43,346 nucleotides of DNA. Origin: Nitrososphaerales archaeon (lineage in GTDB: Archaea; Thermoproteota; Nitrososphaeria; Nitrososphaerales; JANXEG01). The translations under genes and the position numbers were made by a program. Below are positions 18,276 through 28,575 of this stretch, piece by piece. The stretch spans positions 1 through 43,346 of the forward strand of contig JANXEG010000003.1 of NCBI GenBank assembly GCA_025058425.1, in the 5' to 3' direction. The notes below the pieces were generated by a model. The model did no database searches. It was not told the origin of the DNA and was given only the letters and a program-made list of their open reading frames with translations. Positions within the stretch are counted from its first letter, which is position 1. Every line of letters starts with the position of its first letter.

Positions 18276-19880
18276 TCAATGTTTAAAAGCCCTTTCATGT
18301 GTGAATACCATAGCTATGTTATACTCATTCGCAGCTTCGATTATCTTTTCATCGTTTATTGAACCACCAGGTTGAATTACCGCTTTAATACCCGCTTCTC
18401 CGAGTAGATCGATACTATCGCGAAATGGGAAGAAACCATCCGATGCTGCGACCGCTCCTTTAGCCCGTTTACCAGCATTATCCAGAGCGATCTTTACCGC
18501 ACCATTCCTCTTTCTGAATGAGGCCACACCATATGTCCAAAAGTACGTGAGCTTACCATTCTCAACTTTACCATCGGCGATAACTATTCCATTCGATGGT
18601 ACTTTTCTTACCAATTCCCAAGCTGCTAAAAGCTTCTCTAATGTTTCTGAATCAGGCTTTACTTTAGTCGGATAGGTAAGTTTCGATCGATCGAGCTTCT
18701 TATTATAATCTGCTGGCTCTTGTACCAACAATACACCTTCCAACACTCGAACATCATACGGATAATTGCTAGGTTCATGATATTTGATGATTCTAATCTT
18801 CTTCTTCTGTTTCGCCTTTAATATCTCTAATGCTTCAGGGTCATAATCAGGAGCTATGAGTATCTCTGTGTAAACAGATTTATCCTCAACACCAGGATTC
18901 TTCCCTATAAGTTTGGCTGATGCAACATCTACCTTTCTATTCACTACCGTTGCACAACCATAATCGGCCTCCGGATCGCACTCATGTGCTAATGTATAAG
19001 CCTCTGCCAATGTTGGTGCGAATGCAAAACCACTGATATTCCCATGCTTTACAGTAGCTGCCGTCGGTGTATGCTCAAAGCCCTTTAAAATCTCATAAGC
19101 CTTTCCTATATCTAAATAATTATTAAAAGATCTCTGCTCACCGAATAATTGCTCCCATTCGGCCATGCTCGTATAACCATCTAATTTGTAAATCGCTGCT
19201 CTTTGATGGGGATTTTCACCATACTTTGCATCCTCAAACTTCGTTGCCGATATAAAGAATTTCTCGGGGAATAACTCATTCGGGTTAAGATATTTCTTAA
19301 GCTCTCTATATATCGCTATATCATAAGCAGCGACTATGCTAAAAGCTGAATACGCAAGTCTCTGCCTAGTTGATAAAGAGATAAAGCCATACTTCTCCAA
19401 CTCTTCAGCTACTTGATTATAATACTTTGGATCTGGCACTACTATCACATATCGATAATTCTTTGCAGCCGCTCTCACCAAAGATGGTCCACCGATATCG
19501 ATATTCTCGATAAGTGTCTCAATATTAACATTCGATGATGATGCTATTCTTTCAAATGGGTAAAAGTTACAGACTACCATATCGATAGGCTTTATATTGT
19601 AAGCTTTAAGTTGTTGTAAATGATCTTCTTCTCTCTTTGCAAGTATAGCGGAGAATACCTCTACTTGGAGAGTCTTTACTCTACCATCTAGCATCTCTGG
19701 GTATCTTAACCGCTCCTCAAGCTTTTCACAAGGTACATTTGCCTCTTGTAGAGTTTTATATGTGCCTGATGTTGCCAAAATTCTCACACCATTTTTATGT
19801 AAAGTTTGAGCGAATGGTATCAAACCACTTTTATCCCATACACTGACCAATGCTGCGTGAGGTCTGATTCCATCTTGCAT
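18276..19880 (-). CDS. purH: bifunctional AICAR formyltransferase / IMP cyclohydrolase
   Basis: A 534-residue two-domain PurH. The MGS-like cyclohydrolase domain occupies about 1-195 (ALVSVWDKSGLIPFAQ, ILATSGTYKTL, RVKTLQVEVFSAILAKR) and the AICAR transformylase the rest, with the conserved K-H pair in ATVKHGNISGFAF and late SDGFFPFRDSIDLLGEAGIKAVIQPGGS, cited in parts. It performs the last two steps to IMP using 10-formyl-folate. Many archaea use PurP and PurO instead, so the bifunctional enzyme marks a folate-dependent route. It is monocistronic, separated from the main purine operon by purB on the opposite strand. Confidence 0.96.
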   Translation of the reverse strand: MQDGIRPHAALVSVWDKSGLIPFAQTLHKNGVRILATSGTYKTLQEANVPCEKLEERLRYPEMLDGRVKTLQVEVFSAILAKREEDHLQQLKAYNIKPIDMVVCNFYPFERIASSSNVNIETLIENIDIGGPSLVRAAAKNYRYVIVVPDPKYYNQVAEELEKYGFISLSTRQRLAYSAFSIVAAYDIAIYRELKKYLNPNELFPEKFFISATKFEDAKYGENPHQRAAIYKLDGYTSMAEWEQLFGEQRSFNNYLDIGKAYEILKGFEHTPTAATVKHGNISGFAFAPTLAEAYTLAHECDPEADYGCATVVNRKVDVASAKLIGKNPGVEDKSVYTEILIAPDYDPEALEILKAKQKKKIRIIKYHEPSNYPYDVRVLEGVLLVQEPADYNKKLDRSKLTYPTKVKPDSETLEKLLAAWELVRKVPSNGIVIADGKVENGKLTYFWTYGVASFRKRNGAVKIALDNAGKRAKGAVAASDGFFPFRDSIDLLGEAGIKAVIQPGGSINDEKIIEAANEYNIAMVFTHERAFKH

Positions 19881-20355
19881 ATACCTTCAAATTCTTCTTG
19901 ATAACATGAGTGATTAAATCTTTCGGTACTCTTACTCAATTTACCAATCGTTACCGATGTTATCGAAATCATGAAGAAAATTAATGAATGAAGATTATGA
20001 AGATTATGAAGATTGAGACTTTTAGAAAGTGAGAGAAGCTCAGCTTTCCAACCGATGGGTCTATTTCAATCCTTAAACGAATGTGTGAAGACCTTAGGAC
20101 CTTTAACTTTTTCATCTCTTTCTTACCAAAATTACTAATAGGAGCTTATTCTCTTTATATTTCAATCAAAGTATCTCAATTCTTCTCTTATAATCACTCA
20201 TTAATATCTTAAATCGTCTTAAATCGAACTTTTTCACTCAATCTCTCTAAGAAACCTCCACAATTGCTTAATTGCTGATACTGGGAACTTCTAAAAATCA
20301 TCAGAAAATCGATATGAAGATTTAAGTCTATGTATTTTCTTAAATCTGTTCTAGT
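19881..20355. other. 475-bp divergent intergenic region purH/purB
   Basis: This AT-rich region between divergent purine genes should hold both promoters. For purB, AGATTTAAG about 30 bp upstream of ATG 20356 is a good TATA box for a leaderless transcript. Two short tandem repeats are present: AGATTATGA twice plus a partial copy (from 19992), and TCTTAAATCG twice (20207-20226). I find no tRNA, CRISPR repeat or convincing coding frame. Confidence 0.5.
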
Positions 20356-21816
20356 ATGAGCGATAAGGAATTCGGTTATGATGACTTCCTCTCGGTCTTT
20401 ACATGGAGATATGGGAGTGAAGAGATGAGGAAGCTCTTCTCTGAATTGAGGTATAGGGCTTTATGGAGGAAGATATGGGTATTGTTGGCCGAGGCCCAAT
20501 CACGCTATGGGTTGGTTTCGAGCGAAGAATTGGAGGATCTAAAGAGTAAAGCTGATGAAAGGTACATAGATCTAAAAAGGGCTCATGAAATTGAGAAGGA
20601 GATCGGGCACGATGTAATGGCTGAAATTAAAGCTTACGCAGAGCAATGTCCAAAAGGTGGAGGGAAGATTCACCTTGGTGCCACATCTATGGATATTGAG
20701 GATAATGCCGATGTTCTGAGGATCAAGGATGCGTTAAATATCATTCTGACGAGGTTGGTGAACTGCCTCGATTCTTACTCGAAGAAGATCATGGAGTATA
20801 AGGATTTAGTCTGTATGGGTTGGACTCACCTACAACCGGCGGAGCCCACAACCTTGGGCTATAGGTTGGCAAATTATGCCCAAGATATTGTATTCGATAT
20901 TCGATTGGTAGAATTTTTACTCAAAGATTTTGTAAAAGGCAAGGGTATCAAAGGTGCTGTAGGTACTTCGGCGAGCTTTAAGAGGTTGTTAGAGGGTATC
21001 GGTAGGCCGATGGATATGGAGGAGTACGTGATGAGTAGATTGGGCTTGGAAGCGACATTCATAACCACTCAAACCTATCCAAGAAAGCTCGATTACCTTG
21101 TTCTATCGACATTGGCATGTATCGCGCAGAGTGTACACAAATTCGCCTTTGATTTAAGATTATTACAATCCCCGAACTTTGGTGAATTATCGGAACCGAT
21201 CAGAGAGGCTCAAGTGGGGTCTACAGCGATGCCATTCAAGAGGAATCCTGTTAGGGCGGAGCGTATGTGCTCTCTAGCAAGGTACATCAGTACACTCCCG
21301 ATAGTCGCCTTTACGAATGCAGCAAATAGCCTCCTTGAGAGGACCTTGGACGATTCTGCGAATAGAAGGATAATCATCCCAGAAGCCTTCTTAGCTCTAG
21401 ATGAATGCCTTCTCATCTACAATAGGATTCTGTCCGATCTTCGAGTCTACCCATTTATGATAAGGAAGAATTTAGAGAGGTATGGTCCATTCGCTGGTAC
21501 AGAGGCTATCCTGATGAAGCTCGTCGAAAGGGGGGAGGATAGGCAGAAGATGCATGAGAGGATTCGGAGTCACGCCTTTAGGGCATGGGAGGAGGTGATG
21601 AAGGGCAATAAAAACCCATTGGCCGAATTGTTAAAGGGTGATGAAGTCATTTCTTCAAAGCTTTCTGAAAAGGAGATCGATGATCTACTCGATCCTACCG
21701 CGCATGTTGGTGATGCTGTAGAAAGGTGTGAAAGGTTCGTGAAGGATATTATAGAGCCGATAGTGATGCAGTATAGGGATAGGCTGAAGGAAAGGTATGA
21801 AGGGCCCCGCTTCTAG
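20356..21816 (+). CDS. purB: adenylosuccinate lyase
   Basis: A 486-residue fumarase/aspartase-superfamily enzyme. It cleaves SAICAR to AICAR and adenylosuccinate to AMP. Signature loop GSTAMPFKRNP (SS-x-MP-x-K-x-N type) is present, as are GKIHLGATSMDIEDNAD and TLQPAEPTTLGYR-like active-site segments (WTHLQPAEPTTLGYR). ATG 20356 is placed for leaderless initiation. Its stop TAG and the stop TAG of purM on the other strand share the palindrome CTAG (21813-21816), so the two genes end on the same four bases. Confidence 0.96.
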   Translation: MSDKEFGYDDFLSVFTWRYGSEEMRKLFSELRYRALWRKIWVLLAEAQSRYGLVSSEELEDLKSKADERYIDLKRAHEIEKEIGHDVMAEIKAYAEQCPKGGGKIHLGATSMDIEDNADVLRIKDALNIILTRLVNCLDSYSKKIMEYKDLVCMGWTHLQPAEPTTLGYRLANYAQDIVFDIRLVEFLLKDFVKGKGIKGAVGTSASFKRLLEGIGRPMDMEEYVMSRLGLEATFITTQTYPRKLDYLVLSTLACIAQSVHKFAFDLRLLQSPNFGELSEPIREAQVGSTAMPFKRNPVRAERMCSLARYISTLPIVAFTNAANSLLERTLDDSANRRIIIPEAFLALDECLLIYNRILSDLRVYPFMIRKNLERYGPFAGTEAILMKLVERGEDRQKMHERIRSHAFRAWEEVMKGNKNPLAELLKGDEVISSKLSEKEIDDLLDPTAHVGDAVERCERFVKDIIEPIVMQYRDRLKERYEGPRF

Positions 21817-22865
21817 TCATCAACCCTTATACCCTTGACGAATACCCCATCTACTCTATCGACTTTACCGATCCTCTCTACAGAGAATCCTTCCCGCTCG
21901 TAGATGTTTGAGATCGAATCCACATCTTTTGACGGTGCACAGATGCAGAAACCAATACCCATATTGAATGTTCTGAACATCTCCCGCTCAGTAATTTTCC
22001 CTTCTCTTTGAATGAGAGAAAAGATTGTTGGGGGTTTTGGCATATTATCGAGATTAAAGCCCAACCCTGAACCCCTCACCAACCTCTGGAGTTTCGAAAA
22101 GGCACCGCCAGTTATGTGTGCCATACCGTGTATCTCACACTCCTTTAAAGCCTTCAGAGTTGGCTTCACGTAGATGTAAGTAGGCTCCAGTAACTCTTCA
22201 CCCAGAGACCTACCCAATTCATCAAGATAATCCTCAACTCTATACCTTCCCAATAATACTTTACGTGCAAGTGATAAACCGTTGGAGTGTATACCAGAAC
22301 TCTTTACACCCAAGACCACATCACCCTCCCTCAACTCCTTACCCGTAACGACCCTATCCTTCTCTAGAATCCCACAGCACATGGCGGCAAGATCGAAGCC
22401 TCTACCATTCACACCTTTGATTACATCGGGCATGACTGCAGTCTCACCACCTACGATAGCTACAGAAGCCTCCTCAGCACCCTTTACCAGACCCAAGGTC
22501 AACTCGTAAACCAACCGATCATCCGCCCTTTCTAAGGCGATATAATCGATCAGTGCGAATGGTTCTGCACCCACGCAGATCAGATCGTTCACACACATCG
22601 CTACACAATCGATACCTACCGTATCAAACTTATTCATCATCTGGGCGATTAAGACCTTCGTTCCGACACCATCTACGTGAAGGGCTAAAGCCTTCCCACC
22701 TCCAATATCGACCAAACCCGCGTAATGGCCTATCTCAGAGATGACACTCCCGAATTTCCCCTCTCTCGATCTGAACGTCTTACGGAGTTCGCTTGCCAGT
22801 AATGTATGAATACCCTTGATCTTCGTGAGATCTATACCTACATCGGCATAGGTGAAGCTAGGCAT
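21813..22865 (-). CDS. purM: phosphoribosylformylglycinamidine cyclo-ligase (AIR synthetase)
   Basis: A 350-residue ATP-dependent enzyme closing the imidazole ring of AIR. Family landmarks are VDGVGTKVLIAQ, DCVAMCVNDLICVGAEPF, VGGETAVMPDV, GIHSNGLSLARKV and MAHITGGAFSKLQR. It is the last gene of the second purine transcription unit (purF paralogue, purD, purE, purC, purM), 8 bp after purC. Confidence 0.96.
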   Translation of the reverse strand: MPSFTYADVGIDLTKIKGIHTLLASELRKTFRSREGKFGSVISEIGHYAGLVDIGGGKALALHVDGVGTKVLIAQMMNKFDTVGIDCVAMCVNDLICVGAEPFALIDYIALERADDRLVYELTLGLVKGAEEASVAIVGGETAVMPDVIKGVNGRGFDLAAMCCGILEKDRVVTGKELREGDVVLGVKSSGIHSNGLSLARKVLLGRYRVEDYLDELGRSLGEELLEPTYIYVKPTLKALKECEIHGMAHITGGAFSKLQRLVRGSGLGFNLDNMPKPPTIFSLIQREGKITEREMFRTFNMGIGFCICAPSKDVDSISNIYEREGFSVERIGKVDRVDGVFVKGIRVDD

Positions 22866-22873
22866 AGCATCAT

Positions 22874-23719
22874 TTAATCGAACTTTAAACCTGTGATACG
22901 TTCATAGGCGATGATATATCGCCCTATGGTCTCTTGAATCAAAGATTCGGGGAGTTGGGGCGGTTCTGGTAGCGGCTTCTTATTCTTTACAGCCTCATCC
23001 AACTTTGCCTTATAACCGATCTTTATCAACCAGTCTCGGATCGGTTGCTTATCGTAACTCTCTTGAGCCCTACCGACTTCATATTTATCCTTCGGCCAAA
23101 GTCTGAACTCATCTGGGCCTATCGAATCTGCTAAGAGTATCTCCCCATCCTTCTTACCGAACTCCAACTTTAAATCGGCCACGATGAACCCAGCCTTATC
23201 GGCCTTTTCAGCGATCTTTGAATAGATCATCATACTCTTCTCGACCACTTCCTCATATTCATCTTCATTCAACCATCCCCTCCTCAGTATCTCATCCTTC
23301 GTTATAGGAACATCCTTTTCTTCATACTTTGTGGTGGGATCGAATATTGGTTGAGGGAGTTTGGCAGCCAAGACTGGCTCGATAGGTACGGATGCTAAGC
23401 CCTCCTTCACCCGCTCGTAGAGGCTACCATACAGATACCCCCTCACTATACATTCGATCGGGATCATATTCAACTTCTTTACAACCATCATATTCTTGCC
23501 TATCACCTTCACCATGTGATTCTTCACACCAAGAGTCTTGAACCAGTACTCGGCGAACTTGCATAGTACTTCACCTTTTCTCGGTATCATAGATGGTAGT
23601 ATTACATCGAATGCGGAGACCCTATCGGTGAAGAAGAATAGAAGCTCATCTTCACTATACTCATATATGTCTTTCACTTTTCCTTTACGGATCAATCTAC
23701 CTTTGAACTCCATCCTCAC
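22874..23719 (-). CDS. purC: SAICAR synthase
   Basis: A 281-residue ATP-grasp-like enzyme that joins aspartate to CAIR. Visible motifs are GKVKDIYEY (ATP loop), [34 protein letters not shown], and [10 protein letters not shown] with [13 protein letters not shown]. Its ATG overlaps the purE stop by 4 bp (ATGA), indicating translational coupling. Length and motifs are ordinary. Confidence 0.96.
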   Translation of the reverse strand: MRMEFKGRLIRKGKVKDIYEYSEDELLFFFTDRVSAFDVILPSMIPRKGEVLCKFAEYWFKTLGVKNHMVKVIGKNMMVVKKLNMIPIECIVRGYLYGSLYERVKEGLASVPIEPVLAAKLPQPIFDPTTKYEEKDVPITKDEILRRGWLNEDEYEEVVEKSMMIYSKIAEKADKAGFIVADLKLEFGKKDGEILLADSIGPDEFRLWPKDKYEVGRAQESYDKQPIRDWLIKIGYKAKLDEAVKNKKPLPEPPQLPESLIQETIGRYIIAYERITGLKFD

Positions 23720-24144
23720 ACCCTCCTCCTATAAAGGATCAGCTCTTCTTGAAGTTTTTTGTCATGTACTGCGAGTATTTGAATGGCCAAAAGGGCTGCA
23801 TTCCTACCATTATCTATACCTACACAAGCGACTGGTACACGTGGAGGCATCTGAACTATAGATAGTAAAGAGTCTAATCCACCCAACTTTGCCGAAACGG
23901 GGACACCGATCACGGGCTTTGTAGTGAGGGAGGCGATGAATCCGGGGAGAGCGGCGGAGAGTCCGGCTATACCGATGAATACATCGGCATCAGAATTCTT
24001 TACATAATTCTCTAGCTCATCATGATTTCTATGAGCAGAGAGAATCTTCGTCTCATATTCTACACTGAACTCCTTTAAAGTCTGCACCACCTCATCTACG
24101 ATATTTTGATCCGATTTGCTACCCGAAATTACAGCTACCTTCAT
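23716..24144 (-). CDS. purE: PurE-type carboxyaminoimidazole ribonucleotide mutase/AIR carboxylase
   Basis: A 142-residue PurE with the phosphate loop [10 protein letters not shown], the [12 protein letters not shown] active-site strand and [29 protein letters not shown]. It makes CAIR from AIR. No purK gene is present in the window. PurE could therefore use CO2 directly (class II) or the substrate carboxylation may be non-enzymatic; class assignment needs alignment. It is coupled on both sides by 4-bp overlaps with purD and purC. Confidence 0.93.
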   Translation of the reverse strand: MKVAVISGSKSDQNIVDEVVQTLKEFSVEYETKILSAHRNHDELENYVKNSDADVFIGIAGLSAALPGFIASLTTKPVIGVPVSAKLGGLDSLLSIVQMPPRVPVACVGIDNGRNAALLAIQILAVHDKKLQEELILYRRRV

Positions 24145-25667
24145 ACCGATTCACCCATCAAGCTCTTCTTCAAAGTAGCTACAGGGTCTACCATGCCGAG
24201 ACCAGGTAACCAATCGAACCGTCTACCTAATATACCTTTCTCCAACCTATAACGGTAAAGCCTTCTTACACGGTCTGCCACATCCATCCTCCTTGCTAAC
24301 AATTCTAAAGAACCGATATCGCTCCTGTGAAATAGACCCCAGCCATCACCGAGCCTAATGTAAGCAATGCACCTTTCGATACGTTCACTAGCCTCCTCAA
24401 ATCGGTCTGATTTGCATAATATCTCACATACCCTAGAACCACCCGTAACTATACTGCCATCATCCTTCAGATCTGCCGATCCCCAGTAAAACTCACAACC
24501 CTCATTAACGATCTTCTCTTCATCCACGATTACAGGATGGTTCTTCGCCAGATCTCGAAAATCCGGATAACCCTTAGGTGCTACAGCCTTCACGACAGTT
24601 ACAGAATCCTCAAATTCGATATTTATGCTGCTTAACCTACCATCGATGATGCCATAACAGATGTCTATCAGATCGGTCTTCAAAGTAGATAGTACATTTA
24701 GGGCCTCCGGATCCCCAAACCTTGAGTACATTTCGATGATCGTAGGACCTTCTACTTCGGTGATCATCATCTGCCCAGCTACAACACCATGGTAACACTC
24801 ACCGACTTCATCTTGAATAGCCTTTACGATCGAATCTACAATCTTTAATGATTCTTCATATTCATCTTTGGTAATAAATGGGAGTGTCATGCCAGGCCCG
24901 CTGATCGAGCCCATACCACCAGTCTCCGTACCTATATCAAATTCATGTGCATTTTTGTTATCTTGTACCAAGGGCATACCCTTCACAACCTTACCATCGG
25001 TGAAGCACTGTAATGTATATTCAGGCCCCCAAACCTTCTCTTCAACCAGAATTTTATCTTCGATTCCCGAGAAGGACTTCATGTAACTCTCTAACCAACT
25101 CGCATGTTGCTTCTTAAACCTCTCCTTCTCATCATGCAGATAAATGTGCCTATCATCCACGACCTTTACACCTCTACCACCAGCCTGTCGGGCGGGTTTT
25201 AAAGCGACATTCTGTAACCAAGTTAGGGTCTCGGAGTACTTTTCCAAGTACCGTGAAGCCTCTTCAGCCGTTCGAAAAGTCTTAAACAACAGTTTACCCT
25301 TTAAATCATACTTCCATTGTAACCTTCTTAACTCAGCCTTCGACATCTCTATCTTAGCGAGTTTGCTACTCGCACCTATACATGGTATACCATTCTTTTC
25401 ACATATATCTGGTACACCGTGAAAATTCGGCTCTTCTGGACCCACGAATACAAAATCGACACCCCATCTTAACGCATGTGTGACTACTTTTTCAGGATCG
25501 GTAGTTTTACAAAGTGCATATTCACCACCACTCTGCTTACATATCCTTAATATGCCGGGGTTTTGAAGTTCACCCACCCAATAGACTTTAGGTCTATATT
25601 TACTCTCAGCGAGCTTCTTCGCTATTATATGCTCCCTTGCACCATTACCCACACCCATTACCTTCAA
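24141..25667 (-). CDS. purD: phosphoribosylamine-glycine ligase (GAR synthetase), long form
   Basis: A 508-residue ATP-grasp protein, about 80 residues longer than bacterial PurD. It has [16 protein letters not shown] at the N-terminus, [28 protein letters not shown], and [16 protein letters not shown] for metal binding. The additional material is mainly C-terminal ([18 protein letters not shown]). It is preceded by the purF paralogue with 1 bp between, and overlaps purE by 4 bp. Confidence 0.94.
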   Translation of the reverse strand: MKVMGVGNGAREHIIAKKLAESKYRPKVYWVGELQNPGILRICKQSGGEYALCKTTDPEKVVTHALRWGVDFVFVGPEEPNFHGVPDICEKNGIPCIGASSKLAKIEMSKAELRRLQWKYDLKGKLLFKTFRTAEEASRYLEKYSETLTWLQNVALKPARQAGGRGVKVVDDRHIYLHDEKERFKKQHASWLESYMKSFSGIEDKILVEEKVWGPEYTLQCFTDGKVVKGMPLVQDNKNAHEFDIGTETGGMGSISGPGMTLPFITKDEYEESLKIVDSIVKAIQDEVGECYHGVVAGQMMITEVEGPTIIEMYSRFGDPEALNVLSTLKTDLIDICYGIIDGRLSSINIEFEDSVTVVKAVAPKGYPDFRDLAKNHPVIVDEEKIVNEGCEFYWGSADLKDDGSIVTGGSRVCEILCKSDRFEEASERIERCIAYIRLGDGWGLFHRSDIGSLELLARRMDVADRVRRLYRYRLEKGILGRRFDWLPGLGMVDPVATLKKSLMGESV

Positions 25668-25668
25668 T

Positions 25669-26970
25669 CTACTTAACCTCCCAATCTACGCCAAAACACT
25701 TCATACATAACTCGCTCTCCTTTAAACCGATACACTCCACCAGTTTAGAGATAGGAAGAAAAGAAAAGCTATCGGCACCTATTACATAAGAAATCTCTTC
25801 TTCGCTCAAATTCCCGCCGATCAGTTCATCACGGGGCGGGACTTCTGTACCGTAAGGGCACGGTGCTACGAGAGCAGGGCTCCCAATCTTCACATGTACC
25901 CTTTTTGCACCCTTCCTCTTCAAATCTAACACAGTACTTTTTAGTGTATTTCCTCTTACAACACTATCATCGATCAATATTACATCTTTATTATCTACGG
26001 AGTATCGAACAGGGTTCAACTTCAATTGAACACCGGTAAGCCTTTCCAATTGTGTGGGTCTGATGGCACTTCGAGTATACCTACCAGTCCTAACAAACCC
26101 TATCCTCGTGGGTATCCTTGCTTCTTCTGAATACGCCATCGCAAAGGCCAACGCGGTTTCTGGTATGCCTATTACTACATTAGCTTGAATTGGCCTTTCT
26201 CTCGCCAAGGCCCTTCCAATATTCTCTCTTACTTTAGAGACGGAGATTCCGTTCAAGTAAGAGTCTAGACGGGCAAGGTAGATATACTCGAAGCTACAGT
26301 ACTTTCTATTCGGCTCACCACATCGCTCTCTCCTTATACTCAGAGGGTCGAAGATGACGACTTCACCGGGATTCACACTACCGGTATGCTCAGCACCCAT
26401 CACATCGAGGGCAGCGGTCTCGGAAGCGACTATGCCTATATCGAAACCTATGGCACCGATCTCTAAGGGCTTTACTCCATGAATATCTCTACCACAGATC
26501 ATTTCTTCATTCTTTGTAAGGACTATGAATGAATAGCCACCATGGACCTCTCTTATGATGCTCTTTGTAGCCTCCAACGTATCTCCACACTTATAGATCA
26601 TCTGTGAAAGTTTCTCGGAGAATATTTTAAAGGCGGTAACTTTATCCGGATGAAGGTCCGGCTTCCCATCACCTACACAGACGAGCTCGACAGGTTCTTT
26701 TACATAGATTACACCATCACCTTTGATCGGTGATGTTTGGCCGATAGCTATATGACCTTCCTTCAGAGATCCAGCCTTCTCTTTGAAGAAATCTTCGACC
26801 ATCACATCATCGTTGATCGTACTCAATAACCTATCTTTACCGAGGGATGATAACCCCGTAGACTCTTGTCCACGGTGTTGTAATGCATTTAAACCGTAGT
26901 AGAGGAAACGGCATGCATTCCAATTTTCTCTACCTTCACCGAATGGGTAAAACCCTATAATACCTGGCAT
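25669..26970 (-). CDS. PurF paralogue lacking the glutaminase nucleophile
   Basis: A 433-residue amidophosphoribosyltransferase homologue. From MPGIIGF the N-terminus aligns with CGVIGI of true PurF but has Pro where the catalytic N-terminal Cys should be. Other glutaminase residues are also changed (GQTSPI replaces the VRYSTVG region; GDGKPD replaces QNGTIVN). The phosphoribosyltransferase half is intact: PRPP loop VILIDDSVVRGNT and Fe-S-type cysteines in KYCSFEY, VAPCPYG and LCMKCFG. An upstream ATG (27021) would add 17 residues, but TTTATAAG lies inside that stretch about 35 bp before 26970, so I choose the later start. It heads the purD-E-C-M unit. It may be ammonia-dependent or regulatory. 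Confidence 0.85.
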   Translation of the reverse strand: MPGIIGFYPFGEGRENWNACRFLYYGLNALQHRGQESTGLSSLGKDRLLSTINDDVMVEDFFKEKAGSLKEGHIAIGQTSPIKGDGVIYVKEPVELVCVGDGKPDLHPDKVTAFKIFSEKLSQMIYKCGDTLEATKSIIREVHGGYSFIVLTKNEEMICGRDIHGVKPLEIGAIGFDIGIVASETAALDVMGAEHTGSVNPGEVVIFDPLSIRRERCGEPNRKYCSFEYIYLARLDSYLNGISVSKVRENIGRALARERPIQANVVIGIPETALAFAMAYSEEARIPTRIGFVRTGRYTRSAIRPTQLERLTGVQLKLNPVRYSVDNKDVILIDDSVVRGNTLKSTVLDLKRKGAKRVHVKIGSPALVAPCPYGTEVPPRDELIGGNLSEEEISYVIGADSFSFLPISKLVECIGLKESELCMKCFGVDWEVK

Positions 26971-27090
26971 CAAACTTCCAAAGATTGGAATATGCTTATA
27001 AATATCTCTATAAATGTGCATTCCTTTCCATCGAGCACGATCTTGATCTGTGAAGTCTTTTAACTCGTATTCAAATCAACGAGAATTTGT

Positions 27091-27954
27091 TTAAAACCCC
27101 TTTCTGGTCTGTAAATTCATGGCGATCAAAGTATTTTCGAGAAGCATAGCAACGGTCATAGGCCCTACTCCTCCGGGGACTGGGGTGATGTACGAAACCT
27201 TCTCAATGACGGAGTTAAAATCTACATCACCACACAATTTACCTTCGATACGATTCATACCCACATCTATCACTATCGCACCCTCTTTTACCATATCACT
27301 AGTAACTACGAATTCGGGTCTACGACCTACAGCGGTTACCAAAATATCTGCATTTCTCATATGCTCCACAATATTCCGTGTCTTCGTATGGCATATGGTA
27401 ACTGTAGCATCATCATTTACAAGAAGATGGTAGAGAGGCTTACCGACCAGATTACTCCTATTTACGATGACCGCATTCTTCCCTCTTACTTCTATATTAT
27501 ACTTCTTGAGCAGGGCCATTATACCTTTGGGTGTACAAGGTATTAAATCACCCTTCTTATGGAATAGCTTCCCTAAATTCTCAGGGTGCAGACCATCAAC
27601 ATCCTTTACTGGATCTATCTTCTCAATGACTTTGTATGGATCGATATGTGAAGGTAAAGGCAATTGAACCAATATGCCATGGATATCCTTCGCTTTATTC
27701 AAACTCTCTATAAGCCTTAAGATATCATCCTCACTACTCTCCTTAGGAAGGTGGTAATTTTGAGAACGAATTCCCACATCTTCACAACTTTTATGCTTCG
27801 CTTTAACGTAAGATATTGAGGCAGGATCATCACCTACGAGTATAGTTGCGAGTGTCGGCCTAATACCATCTTTGATCGATCTGTTAACTTCAATTCTTAC
27901 CCTCGCCTTGACCTCCTCAGCCAGTGCTTTACCATCCATAATTATTCCGGTCAT
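27091..27954 (-). CDS. folD: methylenetetrahydrofolate dehydrogenase/cyclohydrolase
   Basis: A 287-residue bifunctional enzyme making 10-formyl-folate precursors. Motifs: SYVKAKHKSCEDVGI with catalytic Lys, VQLPLPSHID, KDVDGLHPENLG, and PVPGGVGPMTVAMLLENT. It is the last gene of the purS-Q-L-F-N-folD operon and overlaps purN by 4 bp, so formyl donor production is co-expressed with the folate-dependent formyltransferase PurN. Confidence 0.96.
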   Translation of the reverse strand: MTGIIMDGKALAEEVKARVRIEVNRSIKDGIRPTLATILVGDDPASISYVKAKHKSCEDVGIRSQNYHLPKESSEDDILRLIESLNKAKDIHGILVQLPLPSHIDPYKVIEKIDPVKDVDGLHPENLGKLFHKKGDLIPCTPKGIMALLKKYNIEVRGKNAVIVNRSNLVGKPLYHLLVNDDATVTICHTKTRNIVEHMRNADILVTAVGRRPEFVVTSDMVKEGAIVIDVGMNRIEGKLCGDVDFNSVIEKVSYITPVPGGVGPMTVAMLLENTLIAMNLQTRKGF

Positions 27955-28574
27955 TCCAGAATCCTCACCCTTCTACCTTCAATCCTTAACTTACCTTCGA
28001 CGAACAACCTCACCGCTTCAGGGTATAATCTATGTTCCAACTCCAAGATTCTATTCGATAAGCTCTCTACAGTATCGTCCTCCTTTACTGGTACAGACGC
28101 CTGTAGAATTATCGGGCCTGCATCCAGATTTTCATCCACAAAGTGCACCGTACAGCCAGATACCTTAACCCCATACTCTAGAGCTTGCTTCTGCGCATGT
28201 AGGCCAGGGAATGAAGGGAGTAGAGAGGGATGAATATTCATGATCCTCCATCTGAATTTATTGACGAATTCTTGGCTCAGTATCTTCATATAACCTGCTA
28301 AGAGTACTAGGCCATTTTCAGGAGTTACACCGTGCTCAATAAGATGCTTAATGATTTCACGGTCATACTCTACCCTATCTTTAAAACCGACTTCTTCTAT
28401 AGCTAAAGCTTTCACACCATAAGCCTTTGCAATTTCAAGAGCTCTGGCATCCTTCCTACTGCTGATCACAACCTTTACCTCACAATTCTTAATCCTCCCT
28501 TCCTTTACAGCCTTTAAAATCGCCTCCATATTCGAACCTCTACCGGAAACCAAAATTCCGATATTGACTACCAT
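27951..28574 (-). CDS. purN: phosphoribosylglycinamide formyltransferase (folate-dependent)
   Basis: A 207-residue PurN with VSGRGSNMEAILKAV near the N-terminus and the catalytic stretch NIHPSLLPSFPGLHAQ plus GCTVHFVDENLDAGPIILQ carrying the Asn-His-Asp triad. It transfers a formyl group from 10-formyl-folate to GAR. Many archaea use formate/ATP-dependent PurT instead. It is adjacent to purF (1 bp) and overlaps folD. Confidence 0.96.
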   Translation of the reverse strand: MVVNIGILVSGRGSNMEAILKAVKEGRIKNCEVKVVISSRKDARALEIAKAYGVKALAIEEVGFKDRVEYDREIIKHLIEHGVTPENGLVLLAGYMKILSQEFVNKFRWRIMNIHPSLLPSFPGLHAQKQALEYGVKVSGCTVHFVDENLDAGPIILQASVPVKEDDTVESLSNRILELEHRLYPEAVRLFVEGKLRIEGRRVRILE

Positions 28575-28575
28575 C

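Noticed and set aside
19992-20226. Short tandem repeats as a CRISPR or origin
   Set aside because: Units of 9-10 bp with only two to three copies, no spacers and no nearby cas, orc1/cdc6 or origin-box signals.
27022-27090. Extended N-terminus of the purF paralogue from ATG 27021
   Set aside because: The additional 17 residues do not match PurF, and a TATA-like TTTATAAG lies within them, placing the likely start at 26970.
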